Assembly: GCA_033557835.1 (NCBI GenBank)
Contig: JAWQRO010000113.1
Location: 1 to 56,151 of the forward strand
Reading direction: 5' to 3'
Length of the DNA stretch: 56,151 nt
Source: Helochares maculicollis
Taxonomy: Eukaryota > Arthropoda > Insecta > Coleoptera > Hydrophilidae
Shown: one piece after another, positions 47,990-56,151 of the stretch
Numbering within the stretch: position 1 is the stretch's first letter
Layout of the letters: every line of letters begins with the position of its first letter
The notes under the pieces: model-generated
The model's database searches: none
Told to the model about the DNA's origin: nothing
The model's input: the letters and a program-made list of their open reading frames with translations, nothing else
Made by a program: the position numbers and the translations under genes

Positions 47990-48440
47990 TCACATTATTT
48001 TTCTTACAATGGAAAAACAAGTATCTCGTAGTGATTGAATTTTTGTTTTTGGAAGGTGTAAAAGCAAAGGAAATATATGAACGTCTGTTGACAGTAAAAC
48101 TCCGTTTTTTTGTGATGCGAAACGAATTTTATTTGTGGATTACTTGCAAACTGGTAAAATAATAAATTCTGAATAATATTGTAGCCGTTTAAACCAGTTT
48201 AAGGAGAAGATTCTTGAAAAAAGATCCGATTTGCAGAAGAAAACTCCTTTTTCATGAGAACAATACACCGCGTGACAAGAGCATTTTGACAATGGCTAAA
48301 ATCCATGAATTAAAGTTCGAATGGCCGGAGCATCTACCGTATTTATCAGATGTAACCCTTAGCGACCTCCATCTGTTTCCAGACCTTCTTTGGAACAAGT
48401 GTGTTGATGTATAGGGAGACTATACTGAATAATAAATGAA
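47990..48440 (+). mobile_element. Mariner relic, another lineage
   Basis: A start MEKQVSRSD is followed by a stop, then FLFLEGVKAKEIYERLLTV, a gap, FVDYLQTGKIINSEYYC with a frameshift, FKEKILEKRSDLQKKT, and MAKIHELKFEWPEHLPYLSD, then the LSDLHLFPDL block that corresponds to the third catalytic Asp. The wording matches the MEKQ..RHYLLF / DYLEKGKTINSEYY type of mariner rather than the TGDESWVYGYD type beside it. It is heavily degraded, and no terminal repeats were confirmed. Confidence 0.78.
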
Positions 48441-49691
48441 TGTGCTGTACGAAATCAAACCAATTGATTTCGTGGGACACACGCTTCAAGTAATAAAGGG
48501 GTACTTACTTGGTTAGTTCTTGTTGGCGCTTCCGTCTTCTTGGGCTGACCAGCTCCAAACTGCTACTCTCCAAGAGGGAAATTGCGGATAAAAGGGGGGT
48601 ATCTCCTTTATTTGAGGTACGATAAACACAAACATACACGTACAGACCAAGAGTTGTATGTTGTGACTCTGAGTGTCGAAACTGAACTCGTTCTATTTCT
48701 AAAACCAAAACTAGAAATAATATGTGGGAAATTCAAACTTCTTAGAGCGTTTCTCTCAAAATGCTTGATTTTTGCTTCTCCACTCTTGCACTTTTTAATA
48801 ATACTTAGAAGCAAGTTCAGCCTTAAATGTTTAAGTTTTAATCCTGGTTTTTTAGTATTTTTATGTTGTTCAGGAATGTTGAATGGAAGCCTTTATATTG
48901 ACTGACAAACACTGATGTTTGAGTTATTGTTGAAAAGCTATATTATTGTACAGATTTGTCATTCTTTTTAGCCTAGTCGCTAAAAAGAGAGAAAGCAACT
49001 CTAACGTTTTTGTTTATTATGCTCATTATTCCATAGAACTAATGTTGTACAGTATTTTAAACAAAATAATAATAATAACAAGTATAGTACAAAAACTAGT
49101 CTCACTTTTGTGCTGGTAATTTTACGGTATTGACCATATGAGAGTAAGTACGCAATAGTCTGTCGTACTGAGGTGTTTTGTTTTTGGATTCTTGCTGAGC
49201 GGAAATGAAAAACTTGATAAACGTGCAGATACTGGCATAAATTCGTCCAGAGTCCATTCTTTGATTTGGTTTTCTTTCACCCTTCCTTAGGTGCGTTAGG
49301 GTCGCCGGGCAGAAGGGTAAGTACCATTTTTGTTGTGCTATAATACAATCCACGCTCAGTTTTCGAAGCCAATCACGAAAACTCCGCGACAGTATGCTTC
49401 AAATAATGCATTTAAAACATTTATCAAATGCAATTGCGTTAATGTATTAGGTTATTATAAACCAAAGCGTGTAGTTTCATTTATTTTGTGGTTTTTAAAT
49501 CAATTGCTGCATCTCTGAAGCCCGTCTTGATGTACATTATGAAAGAAGTATCTATTTTTAAGCTATAAAATAATAGGTTTGAAACCGTACAAATGTGAGT
49601 GTCTTCCAAATAGTCGTTTTTAACAACGCTCATTATTTCCGTTTTCAGTGTTTCCTGAGATTCGACTATATCTGTTCATTCGGGGAATAAT
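48441..49691. other. Intergenic sequence, possible unclassified repeat
   Basis: A GC-richer stretch at 48515-48680 (GGCGCTTCCGTCTTCTTGGG, CCAGCTCCAAACTGCTACTC, then GGATAAAAGGGG) looks unlike the AT-rich surroundings and might be part of a retroelement terminal repeat, but I found no partner copy in the window. An 83-codon minus-strand frame at 49102-49353 has no recognised motif. Confidence 0.35.
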
Positions 49692-49697
49692 TTTATT
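49692..49697 (-). terminator. Polyadenylation signal of the IR gene
   Basis: TTTATT on the plus strand (AATAAA on the minus strand) lies 24 bp downstream of the receptor's stop codon. This close spacing fits a short 3' UTR. Confidence 0.5.
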
Positions 49698-49720
49698 GAA
49701 TATGGTTTCATAGTATCAAA

Positions 49721-51556
49721 CTACTTCGTGTCAGTTTTAAAACAACAAAACATTTTCCAATAACAAATCTCAGCAAGAAGAGCTACGAAAGAAATGCCCA
49801 AACCAATCAGAAGTATGTAGAAGCACCCTTCAAGGTGCTGCATTTCTAACACGACATCAGATATTTTAGGCTCCTCTATTTGATTTTCCTGCGCATCTGA
49901 AAGCCACTTCAGATCGAGCCCTGCTTCAAACATCAACTTTACATACTTGTTGATAACTGGAAATAGAAAATGCGATTTTCTCATGGGATAATATGCATAA
50001 ATTGGGAGAAGTAGCTCCGTGCTCACAATCTGCACTTCTTTCTTATAAACCGGGTAAATATCCAGCGAGGATTTTATTAAGCATGCTGACAAATTCTTGT
50101 AATTGACGACCATTTGCAGCCTCTCCAACGAACTGCCGCTTGTGAGTAAAACTCTTCTGAGCACTTTCTGTGCAAGAGGATCATCGGATATTCTCTCCAA
50201 GCTTTCATAAGTGAATTGATGGCAAAGAATGCACTGATTGCTGTCGACCAAGTCGGCCAAATCTTGAAATTTTGCCTCGCACTTCTTCATGGTCAGCAAA
50301 CTTATGAGTTTGCTTTGATATAAATAATTTATGTGCATGGAAAATGCGACGAAAACAATAATCAGCCATTTTAGTGTGTAATTTTTTGGTAGCGTTTCCA
50401 AATTTTGAGATAAAATCAAAGCGTAAACGGTTAAAATGCTTTTGAGACCTCCAGCGAACGGTTTCTCCGCATGGAATTTGGAAATTTTGCAAACTGCTAA
50501 AGCCATAAATGCTGCTGCTCCTAAAACCAAAAGTAACGTCTCTGTCGAAAAAGGCAAGAACAATAATTTCAGTTTGGAAATTTCTTCCGGGTTTGGAGCT
50601 ATCCAAATGTACTGATCGTAAAATATAGTATCAGTACCCCGATACCAATACTGGTCAGTTTCTTTTATAAGAGCGGCTGCAAAGATATCAAATTCTTTAG
50701 CGTTCAAACTTTTGTTAACCGCATCCGTTCGAATATAAGGCAATTGCTGAAGTTTTGGTTTTATTACGTAGCTCAAGCGCCAATTCAGTCTTTCTGCAAT
50801 TAATTGAATGGGTTCTAGGAGGATTCCCTTCATTTGCTGGACATCCCCATGATAATATGGTGCATTCAGTAAGAGATTTATTGGTAAAATCTTCAGCGAG
50901 CAGCCTGTATAATTCATGACAGCCCCTTTCGGAACGTCGTTTATTTTATTAGTGGTTACTGATGGTTTGATTGGAATTTCAAAATTGATCTCACTATTCG
51001 TACTGCAACTGTCTATGTAAAAACTACCAAGACTCTCAATAGTTACATTTTGACCGCAAATTGCTTTAGTCATAAACGGATTCGTTCTAAAGATTTGTAG
51101 ATGATCGAATGCAGTTTCTATGAAATAAACGTGAACTATGTCTTCGTCCCACAAACTTTGGACCACTTCGGTATAATTCGCTTCTTGGGCCCAAATTACG
51201 AAAATAAATGTCCCGCTTAGCCCAGAATGTTTGGAATAGGCCGCTGTTGTGAAGATTTCCAGTAGGTTTTTAGTAATATTTTCAAAATTTGCCAAGAAGA
51301 CAACAGGGGTGAATTTTCGATCGTCATAAAAAAAGTAAGGCGTGCTTCCATTTTCCCCAAAGAACTGAACAGTTCGAGGACTTTCTATATTTAAGTTCAA
51401 ATCAACGTTCTCGCATGAGTCGAAGCATATAAAGTGCAGGGTTTCTTGAAGCGGGATCAACATTTTAATGAAAACCTCAAGACATTTCTGCAAAACAATT
51501 GGGTTCTCCAAAGTGAGATTTTCAACTGTCATGGAGGCAGCAATTTCAATTATCAT
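49721..51556 (-). CDS. Divergent ionotropic receptor (IR), single exon
   Basis: The 611-residue intact frame has the architecture of an insect ionotropic receptor, a variant glutamate-receptor channel subunit used mainly in chemosensation at sensory dendrites. It has an extracellular N-terminal region (1-215) with several N-glycosylation sequons (13, 93, 127, 170, 215); an S1 lobe with GCSLKILPINLLLNAPYY and GILLEPIQLIAERLNWRLSY; TM1 about 338-357 (ETLLLVLGAAAFMALAVCKI); a pore loop about 370-386; TM2 about 394-412; an S2 lobe (FQDLADLVDSNQCI ... RKSHFLFPVINKYVKLMFEA); and TM3 about 574-598 (FYILLIGLGISFVALLAEIC). It lacks the glutamate-binding signature, as divergent IRs do. The first Met is followed five codons upstream by an in-frame stop and the N-terminus has no clear signal peptide, so a short 5' exon spliced near CATGACAG (residues 9-10) is possible. 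Confidence 0.92.
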   Translation of the reverse strand: MIIEIAASMTVENLTLENPIVLQKCLEVFIKMLIPLQETLHFICFDSCENVDLNLNIESPRTVQFFGENGSTPYFFYDDRKFTPVVFLANFENITKNLLEIFTTAAYSKHSGLSGTFIFVIWAQEANYTEVVQSLWDEDIVHVYFIETAFDHLQIFRTNPFMTKAICGQNVTIESLGSFYIDSCSTNSEINFEIPIKPSVTTNKINDVPKGAVMNYTGCSLKILPINLLLNAPYYHGDVQQMKGILLEPIQLIAERLNWRLSYVIKPKLQQLPYIRTDAVNKSLNAKEFDIFAAALIKETDQYWYRGTDTIFYDQYIWIAPNPEEISKLKLLFLPFSTETLLLVLGAAAFMALAVCKISKFHAEKPFAGGLKSILTVYALILSQNLETLPKNYTLKWLIIVFVAFSMHINYLYQSKLISLLTMKKCEAKFQDLADLVDSNQCILCHQFTYESLERISDDPLAQKVLRRVLLTSGSSLERLQMVVNYKNLSACLIKSSLDIYPVYKKEVQIVSTELLLPIYAYYPMRKSHFLFPVINKYVKLMFEAGLDLKWLSDAQENQIEEPKISDVVLEMQHLEGCFYILLIGLGISFVALLAEICYWKMFCCFKTDTK

Positions 51557-52540
51557 CAGATATTGCGTTTAGTGTTTTATCGCGACTAACGATGTTAGAG
51601 TGATTTTTATTTCTTTTGTATGACTGCCTATGAAATAACTGTAAATATTATGTATTAATAGATATTGGACAACATTTCTACTAATAAAAGTGTTTTTGTT
51701 ACATTGTATCGAATACGTGCATAATGAATGAGTTATTTTTAATTAATTACGGCAAAAGCTTTTATTTAATGCGTGTCGATTTGCCTCTTAACTGCTTTTT
51801 ATTTCACTTATTATAGTGTAAGTTTTGGCCAGTACCCTGCGTACAAACAGCGCGGAATGACAAAAACGTATTTGCAACAAGAAACCCTGTTAGAAACACC
51901 TCCCGGTAATAATTAAAATCTTGTTTGTAATACTCTTTGGTAAACATGATTGTGTTGCTTCCAATTCTAGCAAGTTGCTCTAGCATAAACAAAAGATGTA
52001 CGCAGTTGGAAGCAAAACGTCAAGTTGACCCTGATGTATCATCAAACATTGGCTTCATTGCCAATAAACCAAGAAATTCCAACTGAATTATTCGGCCCGG
52101 TTACACGAAAAGTTGTGAAGTAAGATTTACCCAACGAACTCTTGTAGGTATTTATATTTTTATTATCATATTTACTTGACTTTAAAACAAAGTTGGTATC
52201 TGTTCTGTCTAACAATGTTGTTTTGGTCATAGCGTACTGAAATAAATATTTTGATAATACTCGTTTTGTTCAAAATTCGTTAAAACCATGACATTATTTT
52301 AAAACGTGCCCCCTAATACAGTTAAAATCCGTAATAAGTGTTATTTAATGCATGTATTTAACTATAAAGCCTGCATTAAACATAAAAAATCGTACTTTTA
52401 TTAAGATCGATAATTGCATACAAAAGCATTTACAAAACACGAATAATTCTTCATCGTCATTCGTCACTAAATGGGCGTGATTTTATTCGGTACGATTATC
52501 TAATAAAGTTATTTTTGATTTTTGTTCCTGAAGCGGAATT
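51557..52540. other. Spacer between head-to-head IR and pseudo-IR
   Basis: This 985-bp spacer should contain the upstream regions of both divergently oriented receptor sequences. Two short minus-strand frames (51804-51992 and 52042-52230) show no recognisable receptor motif. No TATA box or initiator could be assigned with confidence. Confidence 0.5.
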
Positions 52541-53171
52541 ATGTTAATTGTTCTCATTGTATATGTTTTTGCAACATGTCAAATTTCTACACTGATGAAA
52601 GGGGCGCATCAAGCAGTTCTACAGAACTATATCGATGTATTCCTTAAGAGATTGGTCCCATCTGAAGAATCCATGCATTTCATATGTTTCGGCTTATGTG
52701 AACACTTTGATCTGAACCTACAGATAGAAAGTCCTCGAACTCGACTTCCGAATATTCAATTCTGTCGTTTTCTTGTCAATAAATTTGCTGCAAATCTTCA
52801 CAACTTCGAACTATTCCAAACATTCAGGGTTGAGTGGCAATTCCCTTTTCGTTGCGTCATCCGAAGAAAGGAATTATTCCAAAGTAATTCAAAACCTGTG
52901 GCTGGAAGACTCTGCTTTTATCACAAAGCTTAACCTCTCTTCCAAAGAATTACAAAGGGAACTGACTGATCATTGTTTTCATTACGTAGTCGATGCATAT
53001 TAATCTTTTGTACCAAAGCAGCCTATTAGTATATTAATTAGTAGATTAATGGCAAAACAGTATGAAGAAAATTTTGAAAATTTAACTGATTTGGTAAAAA
53101 GCAATTTACCCATTCTTCTTCATCCGCTCTCGTATAAAACTCTGACAATCATTGCCGATAATAGCGAATAG
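52541..53171 (+). pseudogene. Decayed IR paralogue (N-terminal part plus S2 remnant)
   Basis: The start MLIVLIVYVFATCQIS looks like a signal peptide. The sequence then aligns to the intact IR: QAVLQNYIDVFLKRLVPSEE, MHFICFGLCEHFDLNLQIES, then a ~75-bp deletion and frameshift, and NLLQIFTTSNYSKHSGLSG ... NYSKVIQNLWLEDSAF in another frame. After further decay (stops near 52981 and beyond) it jumps to YEENFENLTDLVKSNLPIL (53060-53120), the counterpart of KFQDLADLVDSNQCIL just after TM2. So TM1, the pore and TM2 are deleted, and everything after early S2 is missing. It cannot encode a channel. It lies on the opposite strand, head-to-head with its intact relative. Confidence 0.88.
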
Positions 53172-53183
53172 TTAGGAGAGCAG

Positions 53184-53450
53184 TAAAAAAATCTGGAGTG
53201 TCTCCACTAAACATTCCCGTATAAATATATGTACGACATAAAAGTACCTGCGATTAATAATAATAAATCTACAAACACTTAGATGCGCTTCAAAACTATG
53301 AACAAAGTTTTTATAATTCATAACTAACACTAATGTTAATGTCTATATTCAACACATTCATAAGGGATATTCAATTCTTTTTCAGTACATATATATTATC
53401 GGAATATTTTTAATATTTCTTTATGTAATGTACAATACTTTGTGTTTAAA
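53184..53450 (+). repeat. CATTCCCGTATAA repeat family, terminal block A
   Basis: It begins AAAAAAATCTGGAGTGTCTCC, then CATTCCCGTATAAATATATG, and continues to CATAAGGGATATTCAATTC and TTTTTCAGTA. The same succession is found at 55930-56125. It starts right where homology of the IR pseudogene ends, and runs into the TA/TCA repeat at 53447. Confidence 0.85.
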
Positions 53451-53602
53451 TATATATATATATATCATCATCATCATCATCATTTGCAGCTATTTCAACC
53501 CATATTGCAGGGTGTAGCCTCTTAATTTTTTTTTTTCTCTCTTTATTTTGTGTGATGTTACACAGTTGTCCTCTTTTGGCATCTTAGGTCTTATTACCTT
53601 CA
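53447..53602 (+). repeat. Short interspersed repeat with TA/TCA head, copy 2
   Basis: The (TA)n(TCA)n head and the body through GCATCTTAGGTCTTATTACC are essentially the same as at 46657-46809, with a longer T run (TTAATTTTTTTTTTTCTC). The right edge of homology is ATTACCTTCA at 53602, the same point as in copy 1, so this is a true element boundary. Confidence 0.88.
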
Positions 53603-54430
53603 GAGGGGACTTATTGATATTTTAACGTGAACGTCCGATTCACTGTATTAAGGGGTTAAGACTTGAAACGCTTGTAAATACCCTTGGCGAAAGCTTGAAT
53701 TTTGAACTCATAACTAAAAGAAGGGCCCAATTTTAGAACATAAATTCATAACTAAAAAATGAAATATATGATTGTAAAGTCCCATTTCCGGTTTTCAAAT
53801 TTACACGGAACTATTTGATATTGCTTTATTTTTATGCTAAGCATTTTTGTAAAAAAAATTATTCCAAGGCCTACTAAAATGGGAATTTTCAAAATTATTA
53901 AAAAGGCACCTTCGCTGCTCTGATTATGTTAAAAATTTGTATCTCACAGTTTTTGATATATTAAAGATGTGCACGAAATTTCATTTTGATACTTTACTTA
54001 AAAAAATTTCAAAACTGTGTAGGTAAACGGGTACTTCCGGTGGTCCTCCATGCCTCAAAAGTTAATACAGATCTAAATAATGATCGTATACCAAATTTTA
54101 TCGCTCCAGTTCAAACGGTCTGACCGCTATCGTGTTTTCATATACACACACTGTTAACATGCCAAAAAAGGTAAAAATGGATTCAGGGGCATTCAAAACG
54201 TGGAGATTCGTCAAAATCTTGAGGTTAAATTTTTCACACTCCCAATACCTTCCTTTTACTATACTTCGTAGAGTATACGAGAATGTAAACATATGGAGTG
54301 TCTCCACTCAACATTCCCGTATAAAAATATGCACTGCACAAAAGTACCTGCGATTAATAATTCCAAAATAGCTTAATGCGATGCAAAAAGAATTTTTATT
54401 GATTCTACAGAATCTTTACGATAATTTTCC
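53603..54430 (+). repeat. CATTCCCGTATAA repeat family, block B
   Basis: Ordered motifs are shared with 55310-56000: ATAAATTCATAACTAA, AAATTTACACGGAACTATTT, CTACTAAAATGGGAATTTTC, AAAGATGTGCACGAAATTTC, TCAAAACTGTGTAGGTAAAC, ATGCCTCAAAAGTTAATAC, TCTGACCGCTATCGTGTT, an ACACACACTG..AACATGCCAAAA segment, TACTATACTTCGTA, and GGAGTGTCTCCACTCAACAT followed by TCCCGTATAA. It is non-coding in all frames. It resembles the untranslated tail of a retroelement or a non-autonomous element; the class is unresolved. Confidence 0.8.
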
Positions 54431-54801
54431 TTAAAAATTGCAATATTGAACGCTTGTAAAATTACATAAATGTGTAATTTTAAAGTGTGCATTCATAACT
54501 TAACAAGAGAACCCGATAGGCTGAGAATCGATGCCGAATGCAATAGAAGGAGCAACAATCGCTTTGTTTAAGAAGAAGTTTCCATGTAAATGCTTATAAT
54601 TTAGAAAAATGACTGTCGGCGTACGTCAATTTTCTTAACCAACTTTATTTTTCAAATCTAATATTTTGTACGGTAGAAATATAATTTCATTATAACGCTT
54701 AATTCGTACTACGTAGTAAATGAATGTTACATTATTATTTTATTATTCCCACTAGAATCAGAAATAGAACTTAAAATTAATTGTAGCAACAAAAAGTTAA
54801 A

Positions 54802-54872
54802 CGCTAGGCCAGACTCGAACTAGAGACGGCATAAGGAAGCGAGTGTCTTCACCTCTGAGCCATTAGGTTCAC
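54802..54872 (-). tRNA. tRNA-like pseudogene or SINE head
   Basis: On the minus strand, GTGAACCTAATGGCTCAGAG begins the 71-base sequence. It contains an A-box-like TGGCTCAGAGG (consensus TRGYNNARNNG) and a B-box-like AGTTCGAGTCT (consensus GGTTCGANTCC) about 34 bases apart, the spacing expected for a tRNA internal promoter. The arms pair poorly (the anticodon stem is doubtful and the acceptor ends do not pair well) and there is no clear CCA-adjacent discriminator context. I therefore consider it a decayed tRNA copy or the 5' head of a tRNA-derived SINE rather than a working tRNA gene. Confidence 0.5.
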
Positions 54873-55079
54873 TTGTAACTCACATAGGGTACTGTGATAT
54901 TAAATGAAGATAGCTAATTTTGACCAATTTTTGCAACTTTTTTTCGATAATCGAATTAAAACTATGCATAAGTGGGTTAATCATCGTAAATTTTTATTCT
55001 GCAACATCTCAGTCGAAAATAATGCTAAAAAAATACAATTTTTGTAAAAATAAGTTTTTAAGAAAGGATAGTTCTTTCG

Positions 55080-55215
55080 CCTTGACACTTTATATATAAC
55101 ATTTGTTTAGTGTTTCTCAGATGTATAAGAAATTTCAAGTCAATAGCTCTATTTAAATGCCTAGTTTACTTGAAAAACTGTGTAGGTAAACAGATATTTC
55201 CAGTGGCCTTACATG
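55080..55215 (+). repeat. Fragment of the CATTCCCGTATAA repeat family
   Basis: AAGAAATTTCAAGTCAATAG, then GAAAAACTGTGTAGGTAAAC, AGATATTTCCAGTGGCCTTA and CATGCCTCAAAA match the middle part of blocks B and C (GTAGGTAAAC ... ATGCCTCAAAA). Only this internal portion is present, so it is a fragment between two fuller copies. Confidence 0.7.
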
Positions 55216-55309
55216 CCTCAAAATTCGAAATAGATCTACATGTTAATAAAAATAAAGAGGACATTGTACATCTCTCCTAACTCTTAACTAGTCTGTAATA
55301 TCGAACGTG

Positions 55310-56123
55310 TGAATTTATAACTAAAATAATGGTTTACAATATAAATTCATAACTAACAAAAAGGAATTTATGCCGGTAAGCCCCACTTCCGCATTCCAAA
55401 TTTACACGAAGCTATTTTTATTACTATATTTATGATGTTTGCCATTTTTGTAAAAATTTTCTAAAATATTTTACTCTAAGTCCTACTAAAATTGGAATTT
55501 TCAAAATTTTAAAAATAGTAGTTCCGGTGCCCCGATCTTGTTGAAAATTGTTATCTGCCGGGTTTTTGTGATATTTAAGATGTGCACGAAATTTCAATTC
55601 GATAGCTGAATTTTAAAGGTTACTTTACTTAAAAAAATTTCAAAACTTTGTAGGTAAACAGATACTTTCGGTAGTCCCACATACCTCAAAAGTTGATACA
55701 TATCTAAGTTTTTGCGACAATAGCCATATGTCAAATTTTTTCACTTCACCTCAAACGATCTGACCGCTATCGTGTTAACCTACACACACAGACAGACAAC
55801 ATGCCGAAAATAGTCAAAATGGATTTAGGGGCACTCAAAACGTAGAAAACCGTCAAAATTTCGAGGTAGAACTTTTCCACGATCCCAATACCTACCCTTT
55901 ACTATACTTCGTAAAGTAATACGGGAATGTAAAAAAATCTGGAGTGTCTCCACTCAACATTCCCGTATAAATATATGTTAATATAATATAATAATATAAA
56001 CTACAAACACTTACATGTGCCTTAAAACTAAAAGAAAAACTTTTGTAATTCATAATTCATACTAACTTCAATATGACACAACACTTTAATATATTCATAA
56101 GGAATATTCATTTCTTTTTCAGT
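55310..56123 (+). repeat. CATTCCCGTATAA repeat family, block C
   Basis: The same order of motifs as block B, with the ACACACACAGACAGACAACA segment better preserved and a tail (TCTGGAGTGTCTCC ... CATAAGGAATATTCATTTC, TTTTTCAGTA) matching block A. It continues into a TA microsatellite at the window edge, so the true right end may lie outside the window. Confidence 0.82.
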
Positions 56124-56151
56124 ATATATATATATATATATATATATATAT
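56124..56151. repeat. TA microsatellite at window end
   Basis: An uninterrupted (TA)n run continues to the last base of the window, immediately after repeat block C, as a TA run follows block A at 53447. Confidence 0.95.

Noticed and set aside
49102..49353. 83-codon minus-strand frame downstream of the IR gene
   Set aside because: No homology recognised and no evidence of transcription signals; it could be a chance frame.
51804..52230. Two short minus-strand frames as missing 5' exons of the IR gene
   Set aside because: Neither encodes a signal peptide or aligns to the pseudogene's N-terminus, and no donor site joins them plausibly to the receptor frame.

Overview
This is an AT-rich eukaryotic window, almost certainly from an insect nuclear genome. 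The evidence is a multi-exon gene with GT-AG introns, a single-exon chemosensory ionotropic receptor (an arthropod/protostome family), many mariner transposon relics and abundant simple repeats. A beetle or another holometabolous insect is a reasonable guess, but the sequence alone does not prove it. No bacterial features, CRISPR arrays or organellar genes were seen.

Layout. Positions 1-22.9 kb hold no confidently identified protein-coding gene. They contain a ~1 kb non-autonomous repeat (486-1463), a near-complete but dead mariner (9556-10836, minus strand), two internally deleted mauritiana-type mariner relics (16100-16885 and 18157-19068), an old fragment of a repeat family that recurs at the right edge, and a possible 5' exon near 7.0 kb. 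Positions 22.96-43.99 kb carry one large plus-strand gene. Its eight coding exons splice with fully consistent phases into a ~1,220-residue Rho guanine nucleotide exchange factor with a DH-PH core, most like the PLEKHG1/2/3 family. Its introns contain a 24-bp minisatellite, a mariner relic and a possible poison cassette exon.

Positions 45.7-48.5 kb are a nest of mobile elements: TA/TCA microsatellites, an inverted second copy of the 486-1463 element, a short interspersed repeat, a 5'-truncated and internally deleted mariner, and a second mariner relic of another lineage. Positions 49.7-51.6 kb carry an intact divergent ionotropic receptor (IR) on the minus strand. A decayed paralogue (52541-53171) lies head-to-head with it on the plus strand and loses homology where a repeat begins. 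From 53.2 kb to the end the window is filled with copies of one repeat family (diagnostic motif CATTCCCGTATAA), a tRNA-like sequence and TA microsatellites.

The two real genes are unrelated: an intracellular Rho-GTPase activator and a probable chemosensory channel subunit. The most notable observations are the paired motifs in the RhoGEF N-terminal exon, a possible uORF whose stop overlaps the RhoGEF start (TGATG), the inverted IR/pseudo-IR pair, the inverted non-autonomous element about 45 kb apart, and the shared premature stop in the two related mariners. I did not find a convincing new multi-gene system.
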